64,000 bases of DNA from Bradyrhizobium aeschynomenes (GTDB lineage Bacteria > Pseudomonadota > Alphaproteobacteria > Rhizobiales > Xanthobacteraceae), in the NCBI RefSeq assembly GCF_013178945.1, contig NZ_JABFDM010000006.1, positions 124,001 through 188,000 of the forward strand, in the 5' to 3' direction. Under the pieces are notes generated by a model. It was given only the letters and a program-made list of their open reading frames with translations, was not told the origin of the DNA and did no database searches. The position numbers and the translations under genes were made by a program. Shown here in pieces: positions 1 to 7,657 of the stretch (its first letter is position 1; the number at the start of each line of letters is the position of its first letter).

Positions 1-197
1 CAACGACAATCAGGGCGCTTGGCCGCTGATCCCGTTTCCGGATGGCTGGTTCGCGGCCTGCTGATTGCTGCCGGTCCTGCCTGCGTCCGGTTAGCCTCGA
101 GATCCGATCAACGGCCACCATCTGACTTGGCGCGTCGCCGATTGCCGTCGATTCAATGGCGACGGCTCCGAGGCCGCCGCCATGCTGATCCCGCCGG

Positions 198-1946
198 CTA
201 CTTCTTGATGGCGAAGACCCAGACCACGCCGCCTTGCGGCACGTTGTCCTCCAGCCCCGTGTTCCCCTTGGCGAGCGCATCCTGAATGCGCTGCGCATCG
301 ACGCCCCAGCCGGACTGCACGGCGATGTACTGGGTACCGTCGACCTCATAGGCAACCGGCATGCCCATGATTCCCGAGTTGGTCTTCTGCTCCCACAGCA
401 GCTCACCGGTCTTGGCGTGGAAGGCGCGGAACATCCGGTCGTTGGTACCGCCAACCAGGACGAGATCGCCCGCGGTCGCCGTCACCGAGCCGAACAATTG
501 CGACTTCGGGAAGTTGTGCGACCAGACCTTCTTGCCTGACGCCGGATCCCAGGCCTGCAGCTCGCCGAAATGATCCGCGCCGGGCCGCACCGTCAACCCG
601 ATGTCCTCGGCCTTGGTGCCGAGCCAGAGCTGCCCGGGAACGAGCGGCAGCTTCTCGCCGGTAAAGCCGCCGCAGAAGTTCTCGTTGGCCGGCACGTAGA
701 CGAAGCGCGTCTTCTGGCTGTACGCCGCCGACGGCCAATCCTTACCGCCCCAGAGCGATGGACAGAAATCGACGCGCTTGCCGAGCGTCGGCTTGTGCGC
801 GGGATCGACGATCGGCCGCCCCGTCTCCGGCTCGATGCCCTTCCAGACGTCGGTGTGAACGAAGTTCCAGCCGTTGACGTATTTGATGCGCTCCGGCGTG
901 CTCTCGAGCACCCAGAAGATCGCATCGCGTCCGGGATGGATCAGGCTCTTGAAGGTGCGGCCGTCGCGCTGCAGATCGATCAGCATGGGTGCATCGACCT
1001 CATCCCAATCCCATGAATCGTTCTGGTGATATTGGAAGTGCGTCTTGATCTTGCCGGTCGACGGATCGAGCGCGATGACCGAGCTGGTATAGAGATTGTC
1101 ACCGGGATGCAGGTTCCCCGGCCATGGTGCGGCGTTGCCCACGCCCCAATACACCGTCTTCGTGTCCTTGTCGTAGGTGCCGGTCATCCAGGCAGAACCA
1201 CCGCCGTTCTTCCAATCGTCGCCACTCCAGGTGTCATGCCCGGGCTCGCCCTCGGCCGGGATCGTGAAGGTGCGCCACAGCTCCTTGCCGTCCTCGGCAT
1301 CGTAAGCGGCGACATAGCCGCGCACGCCGAACTCTCCGCCCGAGCCGCCGACCATGACCTTGCCGTCGACGACGAGCGGCATCAGCGTGAGATATTGTCC
1401 CTTCTTGTAGTCCTGGACCTTCTTGTCCCACAGCACCTTGCCGGTCTTGGCGTCGAGCGCGACGAGATGATCGTCCGTGGTGGCGAGATAGAGCTTGTCC
1501 TGCCACAACCCGACGCCGCGGTTGGTCGGATGCAGCTGGAACAGATCCTCGGGCAGCTCGCGCTTGTAGCGCCAGTACTGATCGCCGGTCTTGGCATTGA
1601 GCGCGATCACCTGCCCCATCGGCGTCGTGATGAACATGACGCCGTTGTTCACCAGCGGCGGCGCCTCGTGCCCCTCGACCACGCCAGTAGCGAAGGTCCA
1701 GACCGGCACCATGCTCTTGACGTTGGCGGTATTGATCTGGTCGAGCGGGCTGTAGCCATGGCCATCATAGGTGCGGCGATAGAGCATCCAGTTGCCGGGC
1801 TCCGGATTTTCGAGCCGCGCCGGCGTAACCGGACTGTAATTGTCGATCGGACCGGCGATGGCCGCCGGTGCGGCGAGACAGCTGAACGCGACGGCGCTCG
1901 ATAGCAGCCATTGTTTGATCGTGGTGGACGTGATGGACATGGACAA
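198..1946 (-). CDS. PQQ-dependent alcohol dehydrogenase (lanthanide-type active site)
   Basis: Periplasmic quinoprotein of the methanol/ethanol dehydrogenase family, 582 residues, oxidising a primary alcohol and passing electrons from PQQ to a carrier. A Sec-type signal peptide occupies about residues 1-31, followed by the eight-bladed propeller with repeated W-motifs (AxxGKxxW). By comparison with MxaF/XoxF, the metal and catalytic residues appear to be Glu205 (in GGEFGVRG), Asn271 (in GNAAPW) and Asp313 in SWDWDEV. Asp315, two residues on, is the extra ligand that marks lanthanide-dependent enzymes; calcium enzymes have Ala there. The vicinal Cys-Cys pair expected near residue 140 is absent: the stretch reads LHPTNRG. 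It lies 98 bp downstream of the Rieske gene on the same strand, which suggests they work together. The substrate cannot be told from sequence. Bases 1-197, beyond its stop codon, show no gene. Confidence 0.9.
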   Translation of the reverse strand: MSMSITSTTIKQWLLSSAVAFSCLAAPAAIAGPIDNYSPVTPARLENPEPGNWMLYRRTYDGHGYSPLDQINTANVKSMVPVWTFATGVVEGHEAPPLVNNGVMFITTPMGQVIALNAKTGDQYWRYKRELPEDLFQLHPTNRGVGLWQDKLYLATTDDHLVALDAKTGKVLWDKKVQDYKKGQYLTLMPLVVDGKVMVGGSGGEFGVRGYVAAYDAEDGKELWRTFTIPAEGEPGHDTWSGDDWKNGGGSAWMTGTYDKDTKTVYWGVGNAAPWPGNLHPGDNLYTSSVIALDPSTGKIKTHFQYHQNDSWDWDEVDAPMLIDLQRDGRTFKSLIHPGRDAIFWVLESTPERIKYVNGWNFVHTDVWKGIEPETGRPIVDPAHKPTLGKRVDFCPSLWGGKDWPSAAYSQKTRFVYVPANENFCGGFTGEKLPLVPGQLWLGTKAEDIGLTVRPGADHFGELQAWDPASGKKVWSHNFPKSQLFGSVTATAGDLVLVGGTNDRMFRAFHAKTGELLWEQKTNSGIMGMPVAYEVDGTQYIAVQSGWGVDAQRIQDALAKGNTGLEDNVPQGGVVWVFAIKK

Positions 1947-1975
1947 ACCTCCCCTGCTTCGTTTTTCGCTTCAAT

Positions 1976-2003
1976 TGTCGTGACAGTAATTTGTCGTGAC
2001 AGT
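1976..2003. repeat. two-copy 13-bp direct repeat between Rieske and PQQ dehydrogenase genes
   Basis: TTGTCGTGACAGT occurs at 1976-1988 and again at 1991-2003, 15 bp apart, in the short gap ahead of the dehydrogenase start. It could be a regulator site or a chance duplication. Confidence 0.4.
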
Positions 2004-2044
2004 CGTCCTGAGGACGCGAGTTCCGATAGGCACACGAGATCTCA

Positions 2045-2620
2045 TCAGCCCTGCTGGCCACCTACCTTTCCGATGAAAGGCGCGGCGATCACGAGCACGC
2101 CGTCCTTGATCACGAGGGGCAACGCGGCAAGCCGCCGCGGCGCGGGACCGAACACGACCTGCGCCCCGCGCCGTGGGTCGTATTCGGAGTTGTGGCACAT
2201 GCATTTGAAGACATCGTCGTTGCCTTCGCTGGCCTTGATCCAGGCGGTCACCGGGCATCCCGCATGCGAGCAGATCGCCGAATAGGCGACGATGCCCTCC
2301 GCTGCGCGCGGACGCGTGGTCTCGTCGAGCTCGTTCGGATCCAGCCTGACGAGAAGCACTTCGTTCAGCCGCGAACCGTCGCGCACGATCGCATCCATCG
2401 GATCCTTCGGCCATGCATGAACCGGAGGCTCTCCGACCTTCATGTCGCTGAGCGTGATCGTCTGTCCTTCGCGCGCCCCTTCCGAGAAGACGAGCAGGTC
2501 GCCTTTTTGTGGCCGCTTCTCCTTACGAGGATCATCGTCATCGGCCGCTGCGCCTGCGACCGACGCGCAAGCAGCAAGCGTGCCGAGAACCACCGAACGA
2601 CGTGTCGGATGCTCGTCCAT
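2045..2620 (-). CDS. Tat-exported Rieske [2Fe-2S] protein
   Basis: A 191-residue Rieske iron-sulfur protein. The N-terminus has a twin-arginine signal (TRRSVVLG at residues 6-13, then an alanine-rich hydrophobic stretch), so it should be exported folded with its cluster. The two cluster-binding boxes are complete: CSHAGC (Cys117, His119, with Cys122 for the disulfide) and CMCHNS (Cys140, His143, with Cys142). The arrangement matches bc1-type Rieske boxes (CTHLGC/CPCHGS), but no cytochrome b or c1 gene is adjacent. An in-frame ATG five codons earlier (2635) is possible; I chose 2620 because it gives a normal Tat n-region. It is the first gene of the pair with the PQQ dehydrogenase, for which it may act as an electron-transfer partner (inference). 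Confidence 0.82.
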   Translation of the reverse strand: MDEHPTRRSVVLGTLAACASVAGAAADDDDPRKEKRPQKGDLLVFSEGAREGQTITLSDMKVGEPPVHAWPKDPMDAIVRDGSRLNEVLLVRLDPNELDETTRPRAAEGIVAYSAICSHAGCPVTAWIKASEGNDDVFKCMCHNSEYDPRRGAQVVFGPAPRRLAALPLVIKDGVLVIAAPFIGKVGGQQG

Positions 2621-2943
2621 GATAGATCTTTGCATGTGATGTTGTGTGTGAGTTCTGGGAATGCTGCCTTACACCCGCCGTCCCGCAGCGCACCCTGACA
2701 TAGAATGATTAGAACAATACAACCCGACGAAATCAAGGCGCGCAGCGCGATTTCGCCGCGATGTTTTCAAATATCGTCGCTGCTTCGCGTCATCGCGGCC
2801 GCAGCAGCCGGCGAACGCAGCGGTTGCAGGGCGTGCGCTCACGCACTACGATTGTGTCATGGATCGCGCTTGAGCATCCTGCAGCAAGGATCCGACAGTC
2901 GCAGCGCGGGGCCCTTCATTTTGCGGCGGCCGATCACACGGAT
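2621..2943. other. intergenic region upstream of the Rieske gene
   Basis: No convincing gene. It should hold the promoter of the Rieske-PQQ dehydrogenase pair (leftward) and of the barstar-like gene (rightward). I could not pick out a clear promoter or operator. Confidence 0.5.
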
Positions 2944-3252
2944 ATGCAGGAAATCGAACTCGATGCGAGGAACTGGAGAACGCCTGACGATTTCCGATCG
3001 GCGCTGAAAAGTGCGATTGGAGCGCCGATATGGCACGGCGACAGCTTAGGTGCGTTCTTGGATTCTATTTTTGGAGGCGGCTTGAACACGCTCAAGCCGC
3101 CCTACATCATCAAGGTCGTGAACACGGCGGGCCAATCAACCGAACTGAAGGCATTGATCCAAGATTTGTCCTCCGCAATTGATGACACGCGAACTCGGAG
3201 GCTTGCACGGACAGGCGAGGATGTTGTGGTTGGTCTCACCATCGCGGAATGA
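2944..3252 (+). CDS. barstar-family (ribonuclease inhibitor-like) protein
   Basis: About 102 residues starting MQEIELDARNW. The layout fits the barstar fold: a first beta strand, a helix (TPDDFRSALKSAIG), the WHGDSLGAFLDSI segment that corresponds to barstar's barnase-binding helix and loop (YGENLDALWD in barstar), a parallel strand (PYIIKVVN) and a final strand (DVVVGLTI). Barstars inhibit secreted or contact-delivered RNases by masking the active site. No RNase gene lies next to it, so its partner is unknown. An open frame continues upstream to 2761, but that extension is arginine-rich and unlike the family, so the start at 2944 is preferred. Confidence 0.7.
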   Translation: MQEIELDARNWRTPDDFRSALKSAIGAPIWHGDSLGAFLDSIFGGGLNTLKPPYIIKVVNTAGQSTELKALIQDLSSAIDDTRTRRLARTGEDVVVGLTIAE

Positions 3253-3424
3253 ACGCCGCAACGTCATGTTGGAAGCCATGATCAGATCTCGCCGGACGAT
3301 CGGCGATGTAGCTTGAAACGTACACGGAACGTGACATCCGGCGGGTGCGTGACGATAGCGCCTCCGCTCGGCCAACCGTTACACTTGCGACATGCGACGG
3401 AAAAGTCTAAGGCATGCGCCATGG

Positions 3425-3498
3425 GGCCACGTGGCGGAGTGGTTACGCAGCGGTCTGCAAAACCGTTTACACCAGTTCAATTCTGGTCGTGGCCTCCA
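3425..3498 (+). tRNA. tRNA-Cys (anticodon GCA)
   Basis: Cloverleaf read by eye. The acceptor stem GGCCACG (3425-3431) pairs with CGTGGCC (3488-3494), followed by discriminator T and an encoded CCA at 3496-3498. The anticodon loop contains TGCAA, giving anticodon GCA, and the T-loop reads GTTCAAT. Length is 74 nt. Confidence 0.95.
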
Positions 3499-3545
3499 CT
3501 CAATCAAATCAAGCGGTTGGACCACCCGTCGCATCGAGATCGGCG

Positions 3546-3719
3546 CTAGATGGGCAGATCGTCGATGCCGCCGGGATAGCTGACCTGAGCACGCGGCCAG
3601 GTCAGGACCGCCCCTCGCTCGCCAGCCGAGACACCGGCCCGTTCGGAGCCGGACCTGCCGGCCCGCCGGGGCGCATAGTCTCGGAACTGCACCACGTTGG
3701 ATTTTTCTGCTTCCTGCAT
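3546..3719 (-). CDS. small conserved-type protein, function unknown
   Basis: About 57 residues beginning MQEAEKSNVVQFRDYAPRR. The N-terminal VVQFRDYAPR segment resembles the start of short proteins I recall from Bradyrhizobium. The rest is basic and low-complexity, with no signal peptide or membrane segment. In-frame ATGs at 3746 and 3728 are alternatives; a GAGG about nine bases before 3719 favours the later start. It lies between tRNA-Cys and the DTW gene. No function can be assigned. Confidence 0.5.
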   Translation of the reverse strand: MQEAEKSNVVQFRDYAPRRAGRSGSERAGVSAGERGAVLTWPRAQVSYPGGIDDLPI

Positions 3720-3769
3720 GGCTCTCATCCTCGTTCCATGCTGCAATGCAAGAAGCGTACCTAGGGTTC

Positions 3770-4510
3770 CTAAACCCGGCGTTTACGGCTACGCCAGTCG
3801 GGCTTGCGGGGCTTGGGCCGCGGCGTGAGTTCGGGGTGCGCCTTCTCCACCTCCCGATACCTTGCCAGCATCCGCTCGAAGCTGGCGTCGAGGGTCGTGG
3901 CAATCTCCGGCCGGCGCTCCAGCGCCGCCATCAGCAGGCCCGCCGCCTCGATGGTCGACAGACCGTCGCGGCGCGGCTCGCGGCGCAGATGCCCATAGCG
4001 GGAGGGGCGGCGCGGTCCGAGAATGACGCGCTGGCATTTCAGCATCCACGGATTGCGCCACCACAGCGCCTTGGCCTGGCTCCAGGTGCCGTCGAGCAGG
4101 ATCACGCCCTCGATCGATTTGAGGATGGCGCGCTGGTTCTCGGCCATCTCGCCCTTGCGGGTCAGCGCCATCACCTCGCTCTCGGGATCCAACTCGGCCG
4201 CCTTGGCCGAGCCGAGATAGAGGATCGCCCAGCGGGCCGGGTCCGCAACCGGCCGGCCCAGCGCCTTGGCAAGGCTCGGCCAGGACAGCCCGACCTTGAC
4301 CACCGCGTTCTTGAAATGCTGCGCGGCCAGCCGCGCGGTGCCGAGCGCGCGGTTCTGCTCCTGCGGGTGCTGCAGAATCAGGAGCCCCAGCCGGCTCTCC
4401 AGCGGGATGACGCTGTCGCAGACGCACAGCGGCAACGGCTTCTGGCAGCGCGGACAGTCGGGCGGCGGCTCGGCGGCGAGCGGCGGATGGTGGTGAGACT
4501 GGTCGGACAT
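3770..4510 (-). CDS. DTW-domain protein, probable tRNA-uridine aminocarboxypropyltransferase
   Basis: 246 residues. An N-terminal zinc-ribbon-like cysteine cluster (CPRCQKPLPLCVCD) is followed by a SPOUT-like domain and the family-defining D-T-W segment (LLDGTWSQAKAL). DTW proteins (TapT/YfiP, TuaA) transfer the 3-amino-3-carboxypropyl group of SAM to uridine 20 or 47 of tRNA, making acp3U. The C-terminus is strongly basic (KPRKPDWRSRKRR), which suits RNA binding. It begins 40 bp downstream of the second RND pump gene on the same strand, so it may be read from the efflux operon, although no functional link is apparent. Confidence 0.85.
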   Translation of the reverse strand: MSDQSHHHPPLAAEPPPDCPRCQKPLPLCVCDSVIPLESRLGLLILQHPQEQNRALGTARLAAQHFKNAVVKVGLSWPSLAKALGRPVADPARWAILYLGSAKAAELDPESEVMALTRKGEMAENQRAILKSIEGVILLDGTWSQAKALWWRNPWMLKCQRVILGPRRPSRYGHLRREPRRDGLSTIEAAGLLMAALERRPEIATTLDASFERMLARYREVEKAHPELTPRPKPRKPDWRSRKRRV

Positions 4511-4549
4511 ATCGCGCCTATACGCGCCCGCAGGCAGCGCGACAATCGC

Positions 4550-7500
4550 TCATTCCGCGGGCGCGGCCAGCGGCTCCGGCGCGGAGCGGCGGCGCAGCCG
4601 GTCGATCAGCAGATAGATCACCGGCGTGGTGTAGAGCGTCAGGATCTGCGACACCAGCAGACCGCCGATGATGGTGATGCCGAGCGGCCGGCGCAGCTCG
4701 GTGCCGGGGCCGGTCGCGATCACCAGCGGCAGGCCGGCGAACAGCGCCGCCAGCGTCGTCATCAGGATCGGCCGAAAACGGACCCGGCACGCCTCGAAGA
4801 TCGCGTCCGCCGAAGACATGCCCCGCTGGCGCTCGGCCTCGAGCGCGAAGTCGACCAGCATGATGCCGTTCTTTTTGACGATGCCGATCAGGAGGATGAT
4901 GCCGACGAAGGCGATCACGGTGAGCGGCGTATTGGTGATCTGCAAGGCGAGCAGCGCGCCGAGCCCGGCCGACGGCAGGGTCGAGATGATGGTCAACGGA
5001 TGCGCCAGGCTCTCATAGAGCACGCCGAGCACGATATACATCGCGACCAGCGCGGAGAGGATCAGCAGCGGCTGCCGTCCGCTGCTCTTGTTGAAATCGC
5101 CGGCATTGCCGTCGAAGCTGCCGCGGATGCCCTCGGGCATATGCAACTCGTCGACGGCGCGCTGGATGTTCGTCGTTGCCGCCTGCAGCGGCACGTCGGG
5201 CAGCAGGTTGAACGATACGGTGGTCGAGGGGAACGACTGCGAGTGATAGACCGCGAGCGGCGACAAGCCGCGCTCGGCCTTCACCAGCGCCGAGAGCGGG
5301 ACCTGCGCGTCCCCTGCCCCGGCCACATAGATGCGGTCGAGATTCGACGGATCGGTCTGAAGCTTCGGATCGATCTCCAGCACCACCATGTACTGGTTGC
5401 GCTGGCTGTAGACGATCGAGACCTGGCGTTGCGCGAACGCGTTGTTGAGCGCGTTGTCGATGTCCTGGACGCGCACGCCCATGCTCGCCGCCTTCTGCCG
5501 ATCGATCTTCAGCGCCAGCTGCAGGCCGCCGGGATCGCGGTCGCTGGAGATGTCGGTGATGCCCTCGACCGTCTCCAGCCGCTTGGCCACGATCGGCGCC
5601 CATTTCTGCAACAGGTCCAGATCGGGGCTGCTCAGCGTGTATTGATAGTCGGAATCGCTCTGCCGACCGCCCGTGCGCACGTCCTGGGCGGCGAACATGA
5701 AGAGACGGATGCCGGGAACCATGAACAGGCTCCGCCGCAGACGGTCGATCACGGCCTGCGTCGAGACGCCCCCCCGCTCCTCCGGCGGCTTGAGATTGAT
5801 GAACATCGTGCCCCGGTTCGACGTCGCGCCGCCCGGCCCGCCGCCGCCTCCGATCGTCGAGCCGAGACCCGCCACGGCGGGATCGGCCATCACGATGTCG
5901 GCGAGGCGCTGCTGCAGGCTCAGCATCGACTGGAACGAGATGTCGGCGGAGGCGCGCGTCGCGCCGATGATGAAGCCGGAATCATCGGTCGGAAAATAGC
6001 CCTTGGGCACCTTGATGTAGAGCGTCACCGTGAGCGCGATCGTGGCGAAGAACACGAGCAGGGTCAGGAACGGAAACATCAGCACGGTACGGAGAGTCCA
6101 CGTGTAGAAGCCGACCATGCCCGAAAGCGTGCCTTCAACGATGCGGTCGAACCAGGTGGCACGGTCGGACGGCGTCTCCTTGATGTAATGCGCGCAGATC
6201 ATCGGCGTGACCGTCAGCGACACCAGGGTCGACACCACGATCGCAAAGGTCAGCGTCAGGGAGAACTCGCGCAGGAGACGGCCGACCACGCCATCCATGA
6301 AGATCAGCGGCACGAAGGCGGCAATCAACGAGAGACTGATCGACAGCACGGTGAAGCCGATCTGGCGCGCGCCGTCGAGCGCCGCGCGCATCGGCGACAG
6401 GCCATGCTCGAGATTGCGGAACATGTTCTCGATCATCACGATGGCGTCGTCGACCACGAAGCCGACGGAGATCGCAAGCGCCATCAGCGACAGATTGTCG
6501 ATCGAGAAGCCGGCGAGCCACATCGCGGCACAGGTGCCGGCCAGCGCCAGCGGCACCGAGACGCCGGCCGCGACCGTCGGCACCAAGCGGCGCAGGAACA
6601 GGAACACGACCACCATCACCAGCACGGCGGTCGCGAGCAGGGTCCACTGCATGTCCTCGACCGAGGCGCGGATGGTGCCGGTGCGGTCGACCAGAGTGGC
6701 GATCTCGATGCCCGCCGGCAGCCATTGCTTGAGCTCCGGGATCAGCGCCTTCACGCGGTCGACGGTCTCGATCACGTTCGCATCGCCCTGCTTGGCGATC
6801 TGGATCAGCACCGCCGGCTGCTTGTTGAACCAGGCGATCGAGCGCACGTTGCGCACGGAATCCTCGACATCGGCGACATCCGACAGCCGTACGAAGCTGC
6901 CATTGCTGCTCTTGATCAGAATGTCGCGGAATTCCGCGGCGGTGCGCATCTGCTTGTTGACCGCGATAGTCTCGCTCTGCCGTCCGCCCTCGAAGATCCC
7001 GACCGGCCCGATCGGATTGGCGTTGACGATGGCGGTCCTGACGTCGTCGGTCGAAATCCCGGCATTGGCGAGTGACACCGGATTGAGCGCGATGCGCACC
7101 GCCGGCTGATCGGCGCCGCTGACCGTGACATTGCCGACGCCCGGCACCTGGAACAGGCGCTGCGCCAGAACGGTGTCGGCGACGTCGTACATCGTGCTCG
7201 GCGTCAGCGTCTTCGAGGTCAGCGCCAGCACGAACACGGGAGCAGCCGCCGTGTTGGCCTTGCGGAAGCGCGGCAGCGCCGGCAGGTCGCTCGGCAGGTC
7301 CGACAGCGAAGCGTTGATCGCCGCCTGCACGTCGCGCGCCGCCTTGTCGATGTCGCGGCCGATCGAGAACTGGATCTGGATGTTGGTGGTGCCGAGCGAA
7401 CTCGTCGAGGTGATCTGGTCGACGCCGGCGATCTCGCCGAGCCGCCGCTCCAGCGGTGCTGCGACCGTCGCCGCCATGACCGAGGGATCGGCGCCCGGCC

Positions 7501-7657
7501 GCGATGCGCTCACGAAGATCGACGGGAAATCGACATTCGGAACCGGCGCGACCGGCAGGAAAATGTAGGCCACGATGCCGAGCAGGAACAGGCCGATCGA
7601 CAGCAGCGTGGTGCCGACCGGCCGGCGAATGAACGGCTCGGAGATCGAGGCCATCAC
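4550..7657 (-). CDS. RND efflux pump subunit, MdtC-like
   Basis: Inner-membrane proton/drug antiporter of the HAE-1 RND family, 1035 residues, close to the family norm. It starts SEPFIRRPVGTTLL with the first transmembrane helix and has two large periplasmic loops and about 12 helices. Family signatures are visible, including GxxVDDAIVMIEN in helix 4 and the second-half equivalent LIGIVKKNGIMLVDFALE. The start overlaps the stop of the preceding pump gene by 4 bp (ATGA type), so the two are translationally coupled. In MdtBC and MuxBC systems two different RND subunits form one heterotrimer, and the tandem arrangement here implies the same. Confidence 0.92.
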   Translation of the reverse strand: MMASISEPFIRRPVGTTLLSIGLFLLGIVAYIFLPVAPVPNVDFPSIFVSASRPGADPSVMAATVAAPLERRLGEIAGVDQITSTSSLGTTNIQIQFSIGRDIDKAARDVQAAINASLSDLPSDLPALPRFRKANTAAAPVFVLALTSKTLTPSTMYDVADTVLAQRLFQVPGVGNVTVSGADQPAVRIALNPVSLANAGISTDDVRTAIVNANPIGPVGIFEGGRQSETIAVNKQMRTAAEFRDILIKSSNGSFVRLSDVADVEDSVRNVRSIAWFNKQPAVLIQIAKQGDANVIETVDRVKALIPELKQWLPAGIEIATLVDRTGTIRASVEDMQWTLLATAVLVMVVVFLFLRRLVPTVAAGVSVPLALAGTCAAMWLAGFSIDNLSLMALAISVGFVVDDAIVMIENMFRNLEHGLSPMRAALDGARQIGFTVLSISLSLIAAFVPLIFMDGVVGRLLREFSLTLTFAIVVSTLVSLTVTPMICAHYIKETPSDRATWFDRIVEGTLSGMVGFYTWTLRTVLMFPFLTLLVFFATIALTVTLYIKVPKGYFPTDDSGFIIGATRASADISFQSMLSLQQRLADIVMADPAVAGLGSTIGGGGGPGGATSNRGTMFINLKPPEERGGVSTQAVIDRLRRSLFMVPGIRLFMFAAQDVRTGGRQSDSDYQYTLSSPDLDLLQKWAPIVAKRLETVEGITDISSDRDPGGLQLALKIDRQKAASMGVRVQDIDNALNNAFAQRQVSIVYSQRNQYMVVLEIDPKLQTDPSNLDRIYVAGAGDAQVPLSALVKAERGLSPLAVYHSQSFPSTTVSFNLLPDVPLQAATTNIQRAVDELHMPEGIRGSFDGNAGDFNKSSGRQPLLILSALVAMYIVLGVLYESLAHPLTIISTLPSAGLGALLALQITNTPLTVIAFVGIILLIGIVKKNGIMLVDFALEAERQRGMSSADAIFEACRVRFRPILMTTLAALFAGLPLVIATGPGTELRRPLGITIIGGLLVSQILTLYTTPVIYLLIDRLRRRSAPEPLAAPAE

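Noticed and set aside
3746..7075. Very long plus-strand open frame opposite the RND pump gene
   Set aside because: Its translation is Arg/His/Asp/Gln-rich with no domain. It is the antisense shadow of a GC-rich gene, as are the long frames at 32768-34225 plus and 52764-55682 minus.
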